Positions 49,316 to 61,449 of a stretch of DNA of 64,000 bases are shown here, in pieces (within the stretch, counting starts at the first letter, position 1; each line of letters starts with the position of its first letter). The DNA is from Tubiluchus corallicola (taxonomy: Eukaryota > Priapulida > Priapulimorpha > Priapulimorphida > Tubiluchidae). Below the pieces are notes generated by a model. It saw only the letters and a program-made list of their open reading frames with translations. It did no database searches and was not told the DNA's origin. Both the position numbers and the translations under genes were made by a program. The stretch is taken from NCBI GenBank assembly GCA_030141605.1, contig JAQGDQ010000100.1, forward strand, positions 372,001 to 436,000, read 5' to 3'.

Positions 49316-52300
49316 TTTACGCTAATGCAGATCATTCTTCCGTTTCCTGCTTTTGTGCAAACAATCAGCTGCTGTATCAGTGTATCAACCAAAACCACAT
49401 GCACAGCTGTGTTAACACTTGTAACATCTGCATCTGTATAGTTTTTTCTACCTTAAACCTAATTGGAAAACAGTTTTTATTGAGACAATCTTTTCCATGC
49501 TTATTTCTGCCTACACAGTATTTAATGTTAAGCAACTTGTATCAGTAATGATTTAAACTAAATGACCACTGGTATTATTATGTTTTTGATTAGTGTTGTC
49601 TGTTACCCAATATTAGATGTCGGATACCCAGATATTTAGCAAAATTCCAACATTTCCCGATATATCGAATTGCCGATAATTGCTTAAATAGCAGCTGATC
49701 TTTATCTGCTTAAACTTCCAATATGTACAATTTTTTCAAGGAAGTGGGTGCTATAACTTCACACCTTTGAGCGACCTTGTTACCCTGGCCTAAATATTTG
49801 AGAGTTTGCTAAGTACAACCACATCTGTACAAAATGAAAATTATATGGTCCTTATTAACTTTTGCATAACTGAACTCATTGTGAACACTGAAACCTGTCT
49901 AGCTGTGGTCAATCTATAGCATATTCTGAATAAGAACTTTAGGTTGACTTTAGGAGCTAGCTGCAAGAAACTTTCAAGTCTAGTTAACCATGCTGTTTTC
50001 ATTGATAATGGAAATTCTTTCAGCTTATTGAGCTTCAAAGTATATAATCTTTTTTGGTCCTGGTAAAATGGTGCTTTCGTCTGTGTTAAGGCTAGCCCTA
50101 GACTGTATGCTGTAGATTAGCTCGCCTTAAATGATGATGGGGCTGGTCTGCTGTTTTGTCTTACAAAGAAACAAAAAAATATTAATTTGCAATCATTTTT
50201 TAGCAATCACTTTGTTTTCTGCTAGACTGTAGTATGTAGCAGAGTTTTGACTTTAAAAATTTTGTACTATAGCACAAGCCTCTCTCATATGAGTAGACGG
50301 CCACTCTGCATGGATCCATATGACATCTATGTTGATAACATGGAAGAAAATCTTAAAAATAATCCACTATGAATCGAGTGGGCAGTAGAGCAGTTGTATC
50401 ATACCATGTTCTGTGTAGCTGTAATTCATTGCGTTTACGTATTAGTTGTGTTGCAACTAAATACTATTTTGCAAGATTATATTGTTGCCCCAACGAAGTG
50501 GAAAACTGCAGAATATTATCGGTCTCGTTTGCCCATCTGTAGACAATTTTCTTTGAACTGGAATAATCTAGGAAACTGAAACTAAGTCTTAGAAATAATC
50601 GACAAGAAGTTGAGCAGCCAGTAGAGTCGTTACATCCCTGCCAACACTCACGCATTACAAGTGTGTCATACACATTTTAAGTCTTTCACTCGGATGCACG
50701 CTTCAAGTTTCAGTTCTCACGCAGTTCTGCAACTTTGCATGCAAGGTTACAAATCACCTGGCTTCCTTTGCTCATCAAGACTAACCACAACACAGTTAGT
50801 AGTATTAATTTCAATAATACAGTAGCATTCATGACTCTCATGACATATGTTGTGCTATAGGGTATTATAATTATCAAAAATTAAGCACTTTTGGGTGCTA
50901 CTGAACCTTTTTCATTTGTCCAAAAGAACACTTGTGTATAAAGTATTTTGAACTATAATAACAAAGCTCAACAATAACCAAAAATTACCCTAATTTTTTT
51001 AATGATTTGATACCCAAAAAGCAAAAATTTCTCCCGCATAATTTGACCCCCCCCCCCCCGAACCCTCCCAAGAGCGAGATGATACCAGGGCTTTCTACGT
51101 TTCACTCTCATTTTCATATCAAATGGATGGAGGTTCGCAGTTGTATCATACCATGTTCTGTGTCGTAATACACTATGCAGCTGTAACTCAGTGCATTTAC
51201 ATTTATGTTAGTTGTGTTACAACTAAATGCTATTTTGCAAGGTTATATTTATAGTTGCCCCAAAGAAGTGGGCAGCTATAGAATATTGTCTGTCCAATCT
51301 GTCAGTCTGTTCGTCCGTCCACTCTTTCGTTTCTGGAGTATTGCCTCAATGCCCAAATGAAGTGGAAAACTATTGAATTACCAGTTCCATTGGCCTGCCA
51401 CCACTTTTTCTTGCCACTGAAGCAATCTAAGAAGTTGATGCCTCGCGCATGGGGTGGAGGATAGATTGTCGTTCCGGCGTGGAGCCTGTTTATTTTTGGA
51501 TCAATCGATATAGATTTTTCACATTTTTTTAAAGATCTGCATATAATAACTATAAACAGTAATGTGCCTGCACTGAGCGCTGAGGTACGTGTAACCAGGC
51601 GAAGGATAAATGCTAGTGACAGCTAAATGAATGACTCATTGGCAACAGTATAAGATAACAAAAATTAATAACATGCTTTAAACCAGCACACGTTTTGACT
51701 ATGGTGTAGATTCGAGTTCTGTTTGTATTTGAATCTGTTACAATAGTATGCATTTTTCACAGAGATTTAGTATAATTTTATGTGTGAGTGCAGAAAGCAC
51801 ATCTATCAGTAATCTCCATGTACACTGTTCAGTTTAACCCCCACAATATGATGGTGGCTTGTGGTTTTTCACAGCCTTTGAGTATGTCTGTTTCTGAATT
51901 TAGAATTTTATTTATAATCTTACACCATGTGCATTGTAACTTGTTTACACCCATGTGCATTGGTCACTTTTAAAGCTTTTCCATTAAAAGCTAGCCTTCC
52001 AGTTCTGTCTGTAACAAATCCTAATTTTAACTGACCAGATGCTCTATATGATGATAGCTGTTTTTTCACAGAAATTTAGTATCATTTTAAGTGTCAATGC
52101 GGAAAATACATCTTTGCTGTAGTCTCGCGTATGCCTATCTCATTGGGCAGATATGCACCTCTGTTGACGGCTGTAGTAGTACAGGTGTAGTTTTATGCAT
52201 ATTAGCTAAGAAATCTGAAGTTTCTAATTTTATGCATGTTAGCTAAGAATTGTGGGTAATAATTCGTAAAATAAACCGCAATGGTTTATAAAAATTCTGG

Positions 52301-55300
52301 CAATCACAGTCGTAATTAATTAATGAAATTAGGAAAAACTGCCCAGATATAGTCTAGTGATAATTAGTCGTGAGAGCCCTGCATATTAGACGTCACACGA
52401 TTAGACTGCACTACCAGGCATAGTCAAGTAATAAACATGATCATGCAGGTGGATTTAGATCTAAATTTATTCAGTCTGTCAAGTACTAAACTTTCGGCCG
52501 TGCTTGAACATTTGCATCTGAATTCATTCTTGCTTATAAAAATTATTGTAATGCAAGTGTTTGGTATTAAAATTGCGCTTCTGTTTAGGAGGGCGTGTTA
52601 TAGAGCTGGGAGCTAATTGGATTCATGGCATGCTTAGCAATCCAATTTTTGAACGAGCATTTGAACTTGGATTAGTAGATTTACCAAGAAGTAACAGGTA
52701 AGTAAAACAAGTGTGTTTAAATAGTTGGTTTTATGTATTAACTATTGATCTCCAATAGCACAATGAATTCATTAAACCTGTGTATGGTGAATGCACATAC
52801 TGGTGCACATGTGTGCATGCTATGAAGAGATAGTTAAATGTCAGTGTAATGAATTTAGGGCATGTGCAGAATTTGAAATGCTATTTACTGCTGTTAGTAG
52901 TTCGTACATTGCTGTTTTTGGTATATGTTCTGTGTTTGTTAACAGAGTTTGCTTGTTTATTTGTTATATTTGGGAAATGACTAGAATTTAATTAATTTTT
53001 GACAAGTATGTTACAACTATTTCAAGTGCTATTTGACCAGTAAAGTTGTCATTAAATAAGCTTTTACATCAATTACAGTGATTACAGGAGCGGTAGTAAG
53101 TTGTGTATAATGTGTTTTTGCAAGTAATGCAGCGTTGTGTTGCTTTAAGTAGTTATTTGATCTGTTGAGTCACACAGTTTCAAAGTTACAATGGTGTTGG
53201 GAGACAAAGAACAGTTCTACTCCTACTCTTTTGATTGTTTATTTAACTGACTTATTAATAAGACTACAGCGAACTAAATGCTGGTTGTTACATTGGTCGC
53301 CAACTCGCCTTTACTCACTAATTTGTGGGGATATAGCCTATACTGATAACAACATTTCCTGCAACTAACGCAGCAGCATAGTAGGCAAGAATGAGGACAG
53401 AAATTGACCGTGGTGGTCCTAGTGAGAAGCTGGCCTTTTTAGCTCATCAGCCAATAAGAATTTGGCACTTAAAAGAATTTTGACTTCAAAAATTCAGCAA
53501 AAAATATAAGAAGCTTATGTCATCTTTACTATATTAAAGTTATTTGTAGCTAGAAAAAATCAGGTCACAAAGTATTTCCTTTTATTCATTTTTTTTCAAT
53601 TGGTGCCTGTAACCCATGTCATCAGTTTTCCATAAGTTTGAAAATTTCTGTTTTTTCAATTATTAATGCACTTTGGCTGATTTGAACAGTTTCCATGAAT
53701 GGAGTTTTTTTAAGAGAGGCTACTGCTTAGTGAGGTTCTCTAACCTTAATTTTTGCACTGTTTTCTACATAAGTTTTGAAAGTATAAGCTATAAACCGTA
53801 ACCGTTAATGTGGAGAGTGGTCGCCGTATGCTTGTTCATTCCAAGCTTATTCCCTAACATGTTTTTTTTACTAAAGGAAGTGGGAGACTTTGGGGATTTT
53901 TCAAGGAAAGTAACTTCTCAGATGATCTGTTCTATGTAGACACGTATGAAGGGAAGTCTGGGGCAGCGATTTTAAGCAAACATTTGATACAAATCATACT
54001 CCTGTATTTGCCTTTATTGAAATAAATTGTTTACACACATTTCATATTAATACTTAATTAATTAGCCCCTTGTTTGTCCTAGCTTTTTTAAACATATAAA
54101 TGACTTTAATGTAACCTTGACTAAAAACGTAGCTCTGTCTTTAAGGGCATTAACAATTCTGAATAGAAAAGCTATCTGGAAACTGTGCAGAAAATCTCAA
54201 AACTCTGGAATTAGCAAATCGTTTCTTTTTTAATAGTAAAACTTTTTTAGGCTTTTATTATTTTTGGATTCAGTAGTCATGTTCATAGTTTTTTAAATTT
54301 AGACTGAAATGTTTTTTCCAGGTACTGCAATGTGATGGCATGTACAGATCAAGGTAATTACGTGCCAATATCAATAGTTGATGAAGTGAAACAGCACTAT
54401 TACGAAAGTTTCAATGCAGCTTGTGACATTTACACACTACAGGTGCCTGTTATTGAACCCACAAGTGTCGGTGCATTTCTGAAGCAGCAGTTCCGTAAGT
54501 GGGTATCACAGTTTCCCAACGAGGATCAGCAGTTAATACGCTTGATGGTTTTCGAACAGATGTTGAAACGCGAAGCGAGCATTGATGGTGTGCACGATCT
54601 CGATGAATTGGACCTCGCAGAAATAGGTGCATATGCAGAACTGCCGGGCGGAAATATTCGCATTAAAGACGGTTTTAGCAATATCATTGAAAACATCTAT
54701 CAGACGCTACCCAAAGATTGTCTGATGCTAGAGCATCCAGTGCGGTGCATTCATTGGGACTGTGGAGACAAAGTCAGAGTGGAGTGTTCTAATGGCAAAG
54801 TGTTTCTTTGTGACCATGTGATATGTACTGTATCGATTGGCTATCTTCAACACCATCATGTATCGTTATTTGATCCCATTTTACCAGAAGAAAAACTAGC
54901 AGCTTTTTCGCGAATCGGTTTTGGAAATGTAAATAAAATTTTCATCGAATTTGAAAAGCCAATGGACTTTTTGGACTTGTCTTTGAATGAGATTCTTCTT
55001 TTATGGGAGCCGAATGGAACAGAGGAAGAGGAGGATGAAGAAATAAACAAGAATAACTGGTTTAGAAAAATATATTCCTTTAAGGTTTTGTAGCTTTTTT
55101 ACTATTTATATTAGAGCTTTGTAACACACTACATAAAATTTCTTTCAAACGAATATGATATGACAGTAATTTTCGTCTTTACTGTGCTCAGGTGCATGCA
55201 CGATAAGTAGCAACAGACCTCAGGTGCAGGCCTAATGTTTTAATTGTGTGTTCGGTTACCTGCGCAAACACCTACTGTTGACTTGTTGATATATTTAGTT

Positions 55301-58279
55301 TATTGGTCAGATAGCCTGGCAGAAAGCTGCTAATAATGATTAACTATCACCTTCACTTTAAGTGACTGTTGTCTTGAGTAATTAATATATGGTCATTTAT
55401 TGATCAGGTTCAGTTTGATAATGTGCTGTGTGGATGGCTGGCAGGCAAACAAGCCACATTCATGCAGTCACTGACTGATAAGGAAGTTTTGGATACTGTA
55501 TGGATGATGTTGAAGCAGTTTCTCAACAATCCGAGCATTCCTCGACCGATTTCTCTTAAAAGGTTTGCTACTTGCACATATGCAAATGTTATACTCCTTT
55601 ACAGACACGTAGTCAAATAAGACATTTCAAATATGCTGCAACTTATAAGTAACCCCCTCTTTTCACTTAGCCATTTCACTTTTCTATGCCTTTGAGTGAT
55701 ATACACACCATATATGTGGTCCTATGCGCCCTCGGGGGGGGGGGGGGGGGGGGTACAGTAACTGTGAACTTTGTGTGAAAATTGTAGCTGTGTCATGTAT
55801 ACAACGAAGAAGCAGCCTCTGAGGTTTTTGCTCAATACTAGATTTACAGTGCAAGTTAACACTATGTACACACGGAGAAAAAATGTTTCAACTTAGATTA
55901 TTTTCAATTTGACTATACTTTTTCGACAGCTAAGTGATTCACCACAGTAAACTATTTTAAATCAATGGCATGCCTGAATTACTGTGCAACCAGTGGCACA
56001 GATGCACCTGACTGAATTAAATAACAATTAACCAACTAAAAATGTGTTGAGCTGTTATACCATGATTATTAGAAATGCCTTGCAATAGAAGTCTTGTGTC
56101 ACTTTATCGTGCTTTTTATCCAGTCAGAAGTGTAAAATCTTTCGTAATATTGGACAATACAGTGGACTCTCGTTACAAGAATCACACGTATAAGAATCAG
56201 CTCGATATAAGAATCAAAATCGCGTTTCCCGAATTGATTCGGCATTTTCCTAGCGAAAATCCGCTCGTATAAGAATCACCCTTCTTTCGATAGTAGAATC
56301 AATTTTGGCGCCAACTCCATTGTCTCTCACGCCCTGCTTACAAGGTTCTGCGCAGTGGGCGTGGCGGAAAAAAATAATGTGCATTAAAAAAATTTTAAGG
56401 CAATTCTGGCATCATGAAATATTTACCCAACCATGAAATGAAAACATTAGTCTAGTAATTTTTAGGTCCTTTTTAGGCCAGAAAAACATTATGCTGTTTC
56501 ATGTCGTTTCTAGCGTAATTTCGGGAAATAAATAATTTTATGTGCATAAAATTTTTTTAAAGCAATTCTGTGTCATGCTCGTTATAAGAATCGCTTGTTA
56601 TAAGAATCACTTTGCCTTCTCCCGAGGTGATTCTTATAACGAGAGTCCACTGTATTATTTTAATAGTTGCTTGTCTGTTATGAACTTAAAGCAAGTTCTG
56701 TTAATAAATTTTGTTTTGTAACTTGGTAATCACTAAGTGTAACAAATCACTAACTTAGTGCTCATACGTAAATTACATTACCGCCTCAGTAAGCATGTAT
56801 AATAAAAATAATTTTTTCCTGCGTTAATGTGCATGCTAGGATTGAGAGTCTTTGACGTCTTTATAGCTTCTTGGCTGTCGATGTGAATTTTTAGATCTTT
56901 TTTCTACATATTGTCTTTCAAACAAAGAAGAGTATTATTAACTAATCATTGCAATATTTTTGTAATTTTTCGAACATGTTTCAAAATGTGCTGATTTTTA
57001 CACTATGCTTTAGGACTTAGAGGCTTTTTATGGTGTTGTTCAATGCTCATGCTGATGTTTTTTAGACACAATTGTTTTAAACTATTTAATGACAGTAATA
57101 AAACTTAATTACAGGCAAATCTGCTTAAGACAGATCTGGTTAATTCAGATCTCATGTTAACTCACACTACATTTTAGTTTCTATGGGGTTTATGTTTCTC
57201 TCTTTATGTAAAACATCTCTTAAACAGTGTTTCTCTAGCCTCGCTCATTGGAGTTTCGTTGATCTCGAGATGTGTGACTTAAGTAGGTTTGCCTGCATGC
57301 TTATCAGTGTATTTTAAGAAAAGTGTTTCAATGAAATAAATTCAATGTAATTGCTTTTTACAACAGGCTGTTGGTTGTGCAAGGGTGGGCCTGGGGTTAG
57401 TGGACACCTGACCTTATTGCTGGGACTTCTTGTGACATTTAGTTTTATCATATCTTGTTTCAGTTTACATTTGTGTTTGTCATAATATATTAATATATAT
57501 AAATTATGTTCTTCTTCCAGAACAAACTGGGGAGAGATGCCGTACATAAGAGGAGCGTATAGTTCTCTTAAACCTGGCGGAAAAACTTCAGATTTTGAAA
57601 CTGTAGCTGCTCCTCTGTATTCATCTACTGATAATAGCAGGGTAATGTAGTCACTGTGAAAATTTATTGGAGAAATTTTGATTTAAATACTATTAAAATA
57701 TGTGCAGTGCCTTCTTAGAAAATGCATGTTTTCAAAATGTAATCAGCATTTACCTGTATGCTGCTAATGTGGCTTCGTGAAATGTTTCAGCTTATTTTTA
57801 ATTATTTAAGCTGTGGCTGAAGCTGAGTCGTTCAAATTGATGTTCTTGGTGCTAACAACATCAATTTGACTGTTGTTCAAGCTGAAGGGGTCATGATATC
57901 CATGCGACTGTAGAAAACAAGATTTTTGTACAATTGTAAATTTACGATTTGTTTTTGTTGGTTAGGCAAAGTTATTCACTCGCTTCGCAAATAATATTTT
58001 TACAAAATTTACAAACAAGCATAGTTGCTAATATTTTATTATTTTTTTAACTAATAATTCATTTTCTTTTTTCAGCCACTAGTTCTCTTTGCTGGAGAGC
58101 ACTGCCATCCAAATTATTACTCCACAGCTCATGGTGCTTTGCTTACTGGGCGCCACGAGGCAGAACGGATTGTGACGTTATTACAGAAGTCTGAACATAC
58201 ACCCAAGCCATGTGCTTGTGTTAGCGAAGGTGCAGGAGCACAAAGCATTCAATATCATCCTGATTCAGATTCCGAATGA
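48665..58279 (+). CDS. PAOX: Flavin polyamine oxidase, PAOX type (6 exons)
   Basis: FAD-dependent amine oxidase of polyamine back-conversion; family members oxidise (acetyl)spermine and (acetyl)spermidine, giving H2O2. Exons: 48665-48878, 52589-52697, 54322-55084, 55408-55562, 57521-57641, 58076-58279; phases join cleanly to 521 aa (human PAOX 511). VVIVGAGLSG holds the GxGxxG dinucleotide motif (33-38), followed by EATDRVGGRI. WIHG carries the catalytic His84, and GFGNVNKIF the conserved Lys313. NWGEMPYIRGAYS and AGEHCHPNYYSTAHGALLTG are C-terminal FAD/active-site blocks. An acidic EEEEDEE insert precedes WFRK. The start has a strong context (AGCATGGCG); an in-frame ATG at 48563 would add 34 residues. 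The C-terminus DSDSE is not a peroxisomal signal. The donor of exon 3 (GTTTTG) is weak. The specificity (PAOX versus spermine oxidase) is inferred from similarity. Confidence 0.92.
49250..49312. repeat. (TA)n microsatellite in PAOX intron 1
   Basis: About 60 bp of pure TA. It generates Tyr-Ile repeat frames on both strands that are not genes. Confidence 0.97.
50390..51300. repeat. Two copies of a dispersed repeat in PAOX intron 1
   Basis: GCAGTTGTATCATACCATGT opens both a copy at about 50390-50545 and a copy at about 51137-51300. They share the following phrases (GTTGTGTT, CAACTAAAT, TATTTTGCAAG, TTGCCCCAA, GAAGTGG) with small insertions. The copies have the same orientation, about 745 bp apart. 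A third partial match to the AAGTGGAAAACT part occurs at about 51360. The family is unidentified. Confidence 0.85.
51047..51059. repeat. Poly(C) run
   Basis: Thirteen consecutive C bases in PAOX intron 1. Confidence 0.95.
51753..52121. repeat. Pair of short direct repeats in PAOX intron 1
   Basis: The about 60-bp phrase starting TTTTTCACAGAGATTTAGTA at 51753 recurs diverged at 52061, including the GTG(A/C)(G/A)TGC(A/G)GAAA segment. No ends or coding capacity are recognised. Confidence 0.7.
55734..55753. repeat. Poly(G) run of 20
   Basis: Twenty consecutive G bases in PAOX intron 4; a potential G-quadruplex former on the non-template strand, and also a common sequencing-error site. Confidence 0.9.
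56158..56654. mobile_element. Pogo/Tigger-like MITE with TA duplication
   Basis: The element occupies 56160-56652 (493 bp). The left end CAGTGGACTCTCGTTACAAG and right end are inverted repeats of about 27 bp, flanked by TA on both sides. Internal phrases TATAAGAATCA repeat in both orientations near the ends. CAGTGGACTCTCGTTA-type ends are typical of pogo/Tigger elements. No transposase is present. It is inserted in PAOX intron 4. Confidence 0.92.
57112..57295. mobile_element. Short pogo-like MITE
   Basis: The left end CAGGCAAATCTGCTTAAG and right end CTTAAGTAGGTTTGCCTG are 18-bp inverted repeats with two mismatches; 184 bp in all. TA precedes it, but the right flank is CA, so one target copy has probably mutated. 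It lies in PAOX intron 4. Confidence 0.8.
57815..57888 (+). other. Imperfect hairpin in PAOX intron 5
   Basis: A perfect 13-bp stem (TCAAATTGATGTT at 57832-57844 against 57857-57869) with a 12-nt loop extends by imperfect pairing (AGCTGA/TCAGCT region) to about 70 nt. The size is compatible with a small-RNA precursor, but no known miRNA seed was recognised. Confidence 0.3.
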
Positions 58280-60798
58280 TTTCAAAAGGTGAACTTTTCC
58301 TCGTATGGTTACCTGCCGTAACAATGTCGTATGAATGTTTCTCTAGTCGTATTTAGGTGAAAAATTAAATACGCATGTAGGTTGAGTTGGTGAAGTCTTG
58401 TCCTTCTAGACATGAAAATGTCACTTGATTAGCACTGTCACTTATAATGTAGAGTAATGAAATTTTTCTTGCAAAATACCAGCCAGTGGCCTGCAGTGTA
58501 CAGGGTGGAATAACGCATGCTACCATCTAAGAGACCTGGGGAGCACTGTAAGCAATCGAGGTCCAGTATCAACGCATTTTTTCTGTGTTTAAGGACATTT
58601 TAGAGGCCTAGCACGAGACCTAAATTCTGGTATGCACACTTTCTCAAACATGAAAATACTGCTTAAATAATGCTATTTTAAGATACATTTATCTGGGCAA
58701 TATTCATTGTATTCTGTTGTAGTAGTCATATCTTAAAGCAAGCTCACATTACAGTGCAATGCAACAGCCCTAAAAATGAATCCATTACTTAAGCTCAAAT
58801 TTAGTGTCAACATTAAATGGCATTTTTCATTATCTAAACTCCACCCACTGTGCAAGCATTACAGAGTTTGGGTGCTTCACCCAATTCGCATATTAAAGAC
58901 TTGAGCGCTAATTTCTAACCTTTTTTCTGATTTGAGAATGATAAGTCTAAGGCCCACCCACTGTGCATACAAAATTTGATGTGTGTGCTAATTTGTTTCT
59001 CAAATCACAGGTACATACCAGACTGTCTGGGACAAATAACGTTGAATTTGTAGTTGAATCACAAAGTAAATTAAATAATACTGTAACGCCACTAAGCATT
59101 ATTTAGTTGTACAACCAGATTAAACTTGTATATAAGAGATTATTTATTTTTCTTTTTTATTTTGTGTAGGAAAAATTGTGTCACATTAAAAGACTGACTA
59201 ATTATTACGCTTATGTGGTAGTCTGATGTTGCTTTGTAATCTTTAGGATGAGGAGCATATTTAAATCAGGGTGTGCACTCATATCGGTGTAGTTGTTACT
59301 GGAATGGAAATATGTTTATTTGTTCAAAAACAGTGCCATTGCTTATGATTGAAAATTGTGGTTGGACAAATTTTAAGGTAGTCATGCCTTTGAGTACTCT
59401 GACTAATATTGTTTTATTTGAGAAATCACATTGGATAACACGCTGAGTGCGTACAGTGTCTGGTGAACAATATGATGATATCGCATGAAGTATACAGCCG
59501 TTATCATGCAGTATGAGCGCAAAATTTTAGTGAATTTTAGCTGTAATAATTTGTTAGACTAAGCAAATTTGTTAGATAATTAGAAAGAAATATGTGCTTA
59601 ATACAGTGTAATTGTTCTTTTGTAAATAAGAGTATTTATGGACCTGGATGCATGGATTAGTACTGACAATATTTATTGGCTCTGTTTCTGTAGTTTATCA
59701 TTCAATAAAAAGAATTGTTTAACATGTTTGGTTGTGTATTTCTATAATAGTGTATTTCATAGTGCAGATATCATCTGAGTAGTGTGTGTAACTTTATCTT
59801 GGACACAAAACTGGTACCTTTATGACAAGTTTGTATCATTTCAGGCCAACAACTTGCTGATCTGAAGTTTGCCAATCTAAGAACGAAAATGCACTTCTCT
59901 CCAACTGAAATACTGTAGTTCTTCCCTTACTGGTGGTGTTGCGGCAGGTTTACATGGTTTTGATGCTGATAAAACTAAGTGATTCAGATAATTCATATTC
60001 AAGTGATTAAACAGGAAGACAAATCAGGGATATATATATACGTAAAGGACACATACAATAGAAATCCTCGATACGTGAGAAAAAATGCAAGTTTGCTAAT
60101 ATTACTCAGGGCTGATGTGTGATTTCAGAAAAAGTCACATTATGTGTAAATGAGCTTATTTTAGATGTTTTAGAATTCTGTTTCTCATTTTGTTCACTAA
60201 TTAAGTGTAAGATAGAAATTAAAATTTGATTAAGCTGTTACAGTATTGCTGAGTAATAATTAATGAAGTGAATTTGTAAACTTCTTTGCTAAGTCTTTGC
60301 TGCTGTGTTGGCAGGTTGTGGTTAATTTCACTCATCATGACTCCAAATCATCAGGCATCTAATAATGGTCCATTTTTTGTTTTTGTAGCAACACTAAATT
60401 TGCCAGGCTACTTTAATAGAGTGCCAAATTAAGATTTTTTTAAGCCTATGCACTTATCCCGAAGGCATTTTAATCAAGGTGTTTTCGACTTTTTGGCTTA
60501 TGTTTCAGTTTTTTAACCACATAAGTACTTTATTTTGAGTTTCCCACTTCCAAAAAATATGTTCTTAACACTTTTCTTATGTACTTCCTTATCGGCATTA
60601 AATCAGAGAAATTAAATGTGAATGGAACGAGACATTACTGTATGATTCAGTTTATGGGACCTTTGTTAAGGTTTGCTACAACACGCTTATGTGCTTGAAC
60701 TGGTTGTCTGTCGTTTAGTTAATTGGACATTAACAGCTATCTGTTGTGTTTGAATTAATATAAATTGATCAGCAGCTACATGTTTTTGTTTTAATTTA
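58280..60798. other. PAOX 3' UTR and downstream, no further gene
   Basis: No second gene is seen. A phrase CCACCCACTGTGCA occurs twice (about 58850 and 58956). The transcript end is probably near 59.72 kb. Confidence 0.45.
59704..59709 (+). terminator. Candidate PAOX poly(A) signal AATAAA
   Basis: AATAAA followed within 30 bp by a TG-rich tract (TGTTTGGTTGTG), the best signal 3' of PAOX. It implies a 3' UTR of about 1.4 kb. An ATTAAA nearer the stop (about 58365) is an alternative. Confidence 0.55.
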
Positions 60799-61449
60799 CA
60801 GTAAATCCTCGCTTAACCATGTTGATGCAAGAAAGGATATAAATGAAGCCATCCATATCACAATGTCAATAAATGCTAGATGTAATAACATCTGGCTCAT
60901 ATTAATCAAACACCTTACCCAAAGTTACAGTTGTTTAACTTTTTATATCGTCGCTTATTATTTATAAAAGAAAAAAATTAATATAATTAATTTTGGCATT
61001 GCAATATTTATGCAATCTTCATAAATATTCTTTCAGGTAACCTTGTTGCTATTTCATGCAGTAAAATGAAATTTAACTAGTATGTTCCCAAATTACTTAG
61101 TTTGCACATTTATGGATTTTCTTTTCTACTTTATGACAGTATTCTACAAAATAGCGTATACTTCTGACATTGTAAATGCAAATGAAAATAATTGTGACCG
61201 GGATTGGTAAATACAGCTATTGTAGGTAATGCAGTGTGTTGAACTCGATTGGCAGGTTTTCGTTATTTGTCGCTTTCGTAAAATTGTCCGAACAACTTGA
61301 ACAGTTTGTGTTTTAAACAAGATTACAAATTTCTTGATAAAGTAAACTATTCATTGTTAAGTAAAAAAATGGATGGGAGCAGAATCTCGTGGTTATATAA
61401 ATGTATTGTCACTAAAAGAGGAGTAATCATTAAGCGAGGATTTACTGTA
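60797..61449. mobile_element. Pogo/Tigger-like MITE with TA duplication
   Basis: The element occupies 60799-61447 (649 bp). Its ends are CAGTAAATCCTCGCTTAA and the inverted partner TTAAGCGAGGATTTACTG, an exact 18-bp match, with TA on each side. No transposase frame is found. The ends differ in sequence from the element at 56160, so it belongs to a separate family. Confidence 0.92.

Noticed and set aside
49126-49548. Tyr-Ile repeat proteins on both strands
   Set aside because: Translation of the (TA)n microsatellite inside PAOX intron 1.
53879-53935. Possible extra PAOX exon after an AAAG acceptor-like site
   Set aside because: In the phase required by exon 2 it hits a stop within about 12 codons, and joining exon 2 directly to 54322 gives an unbroken, family-like sequence.
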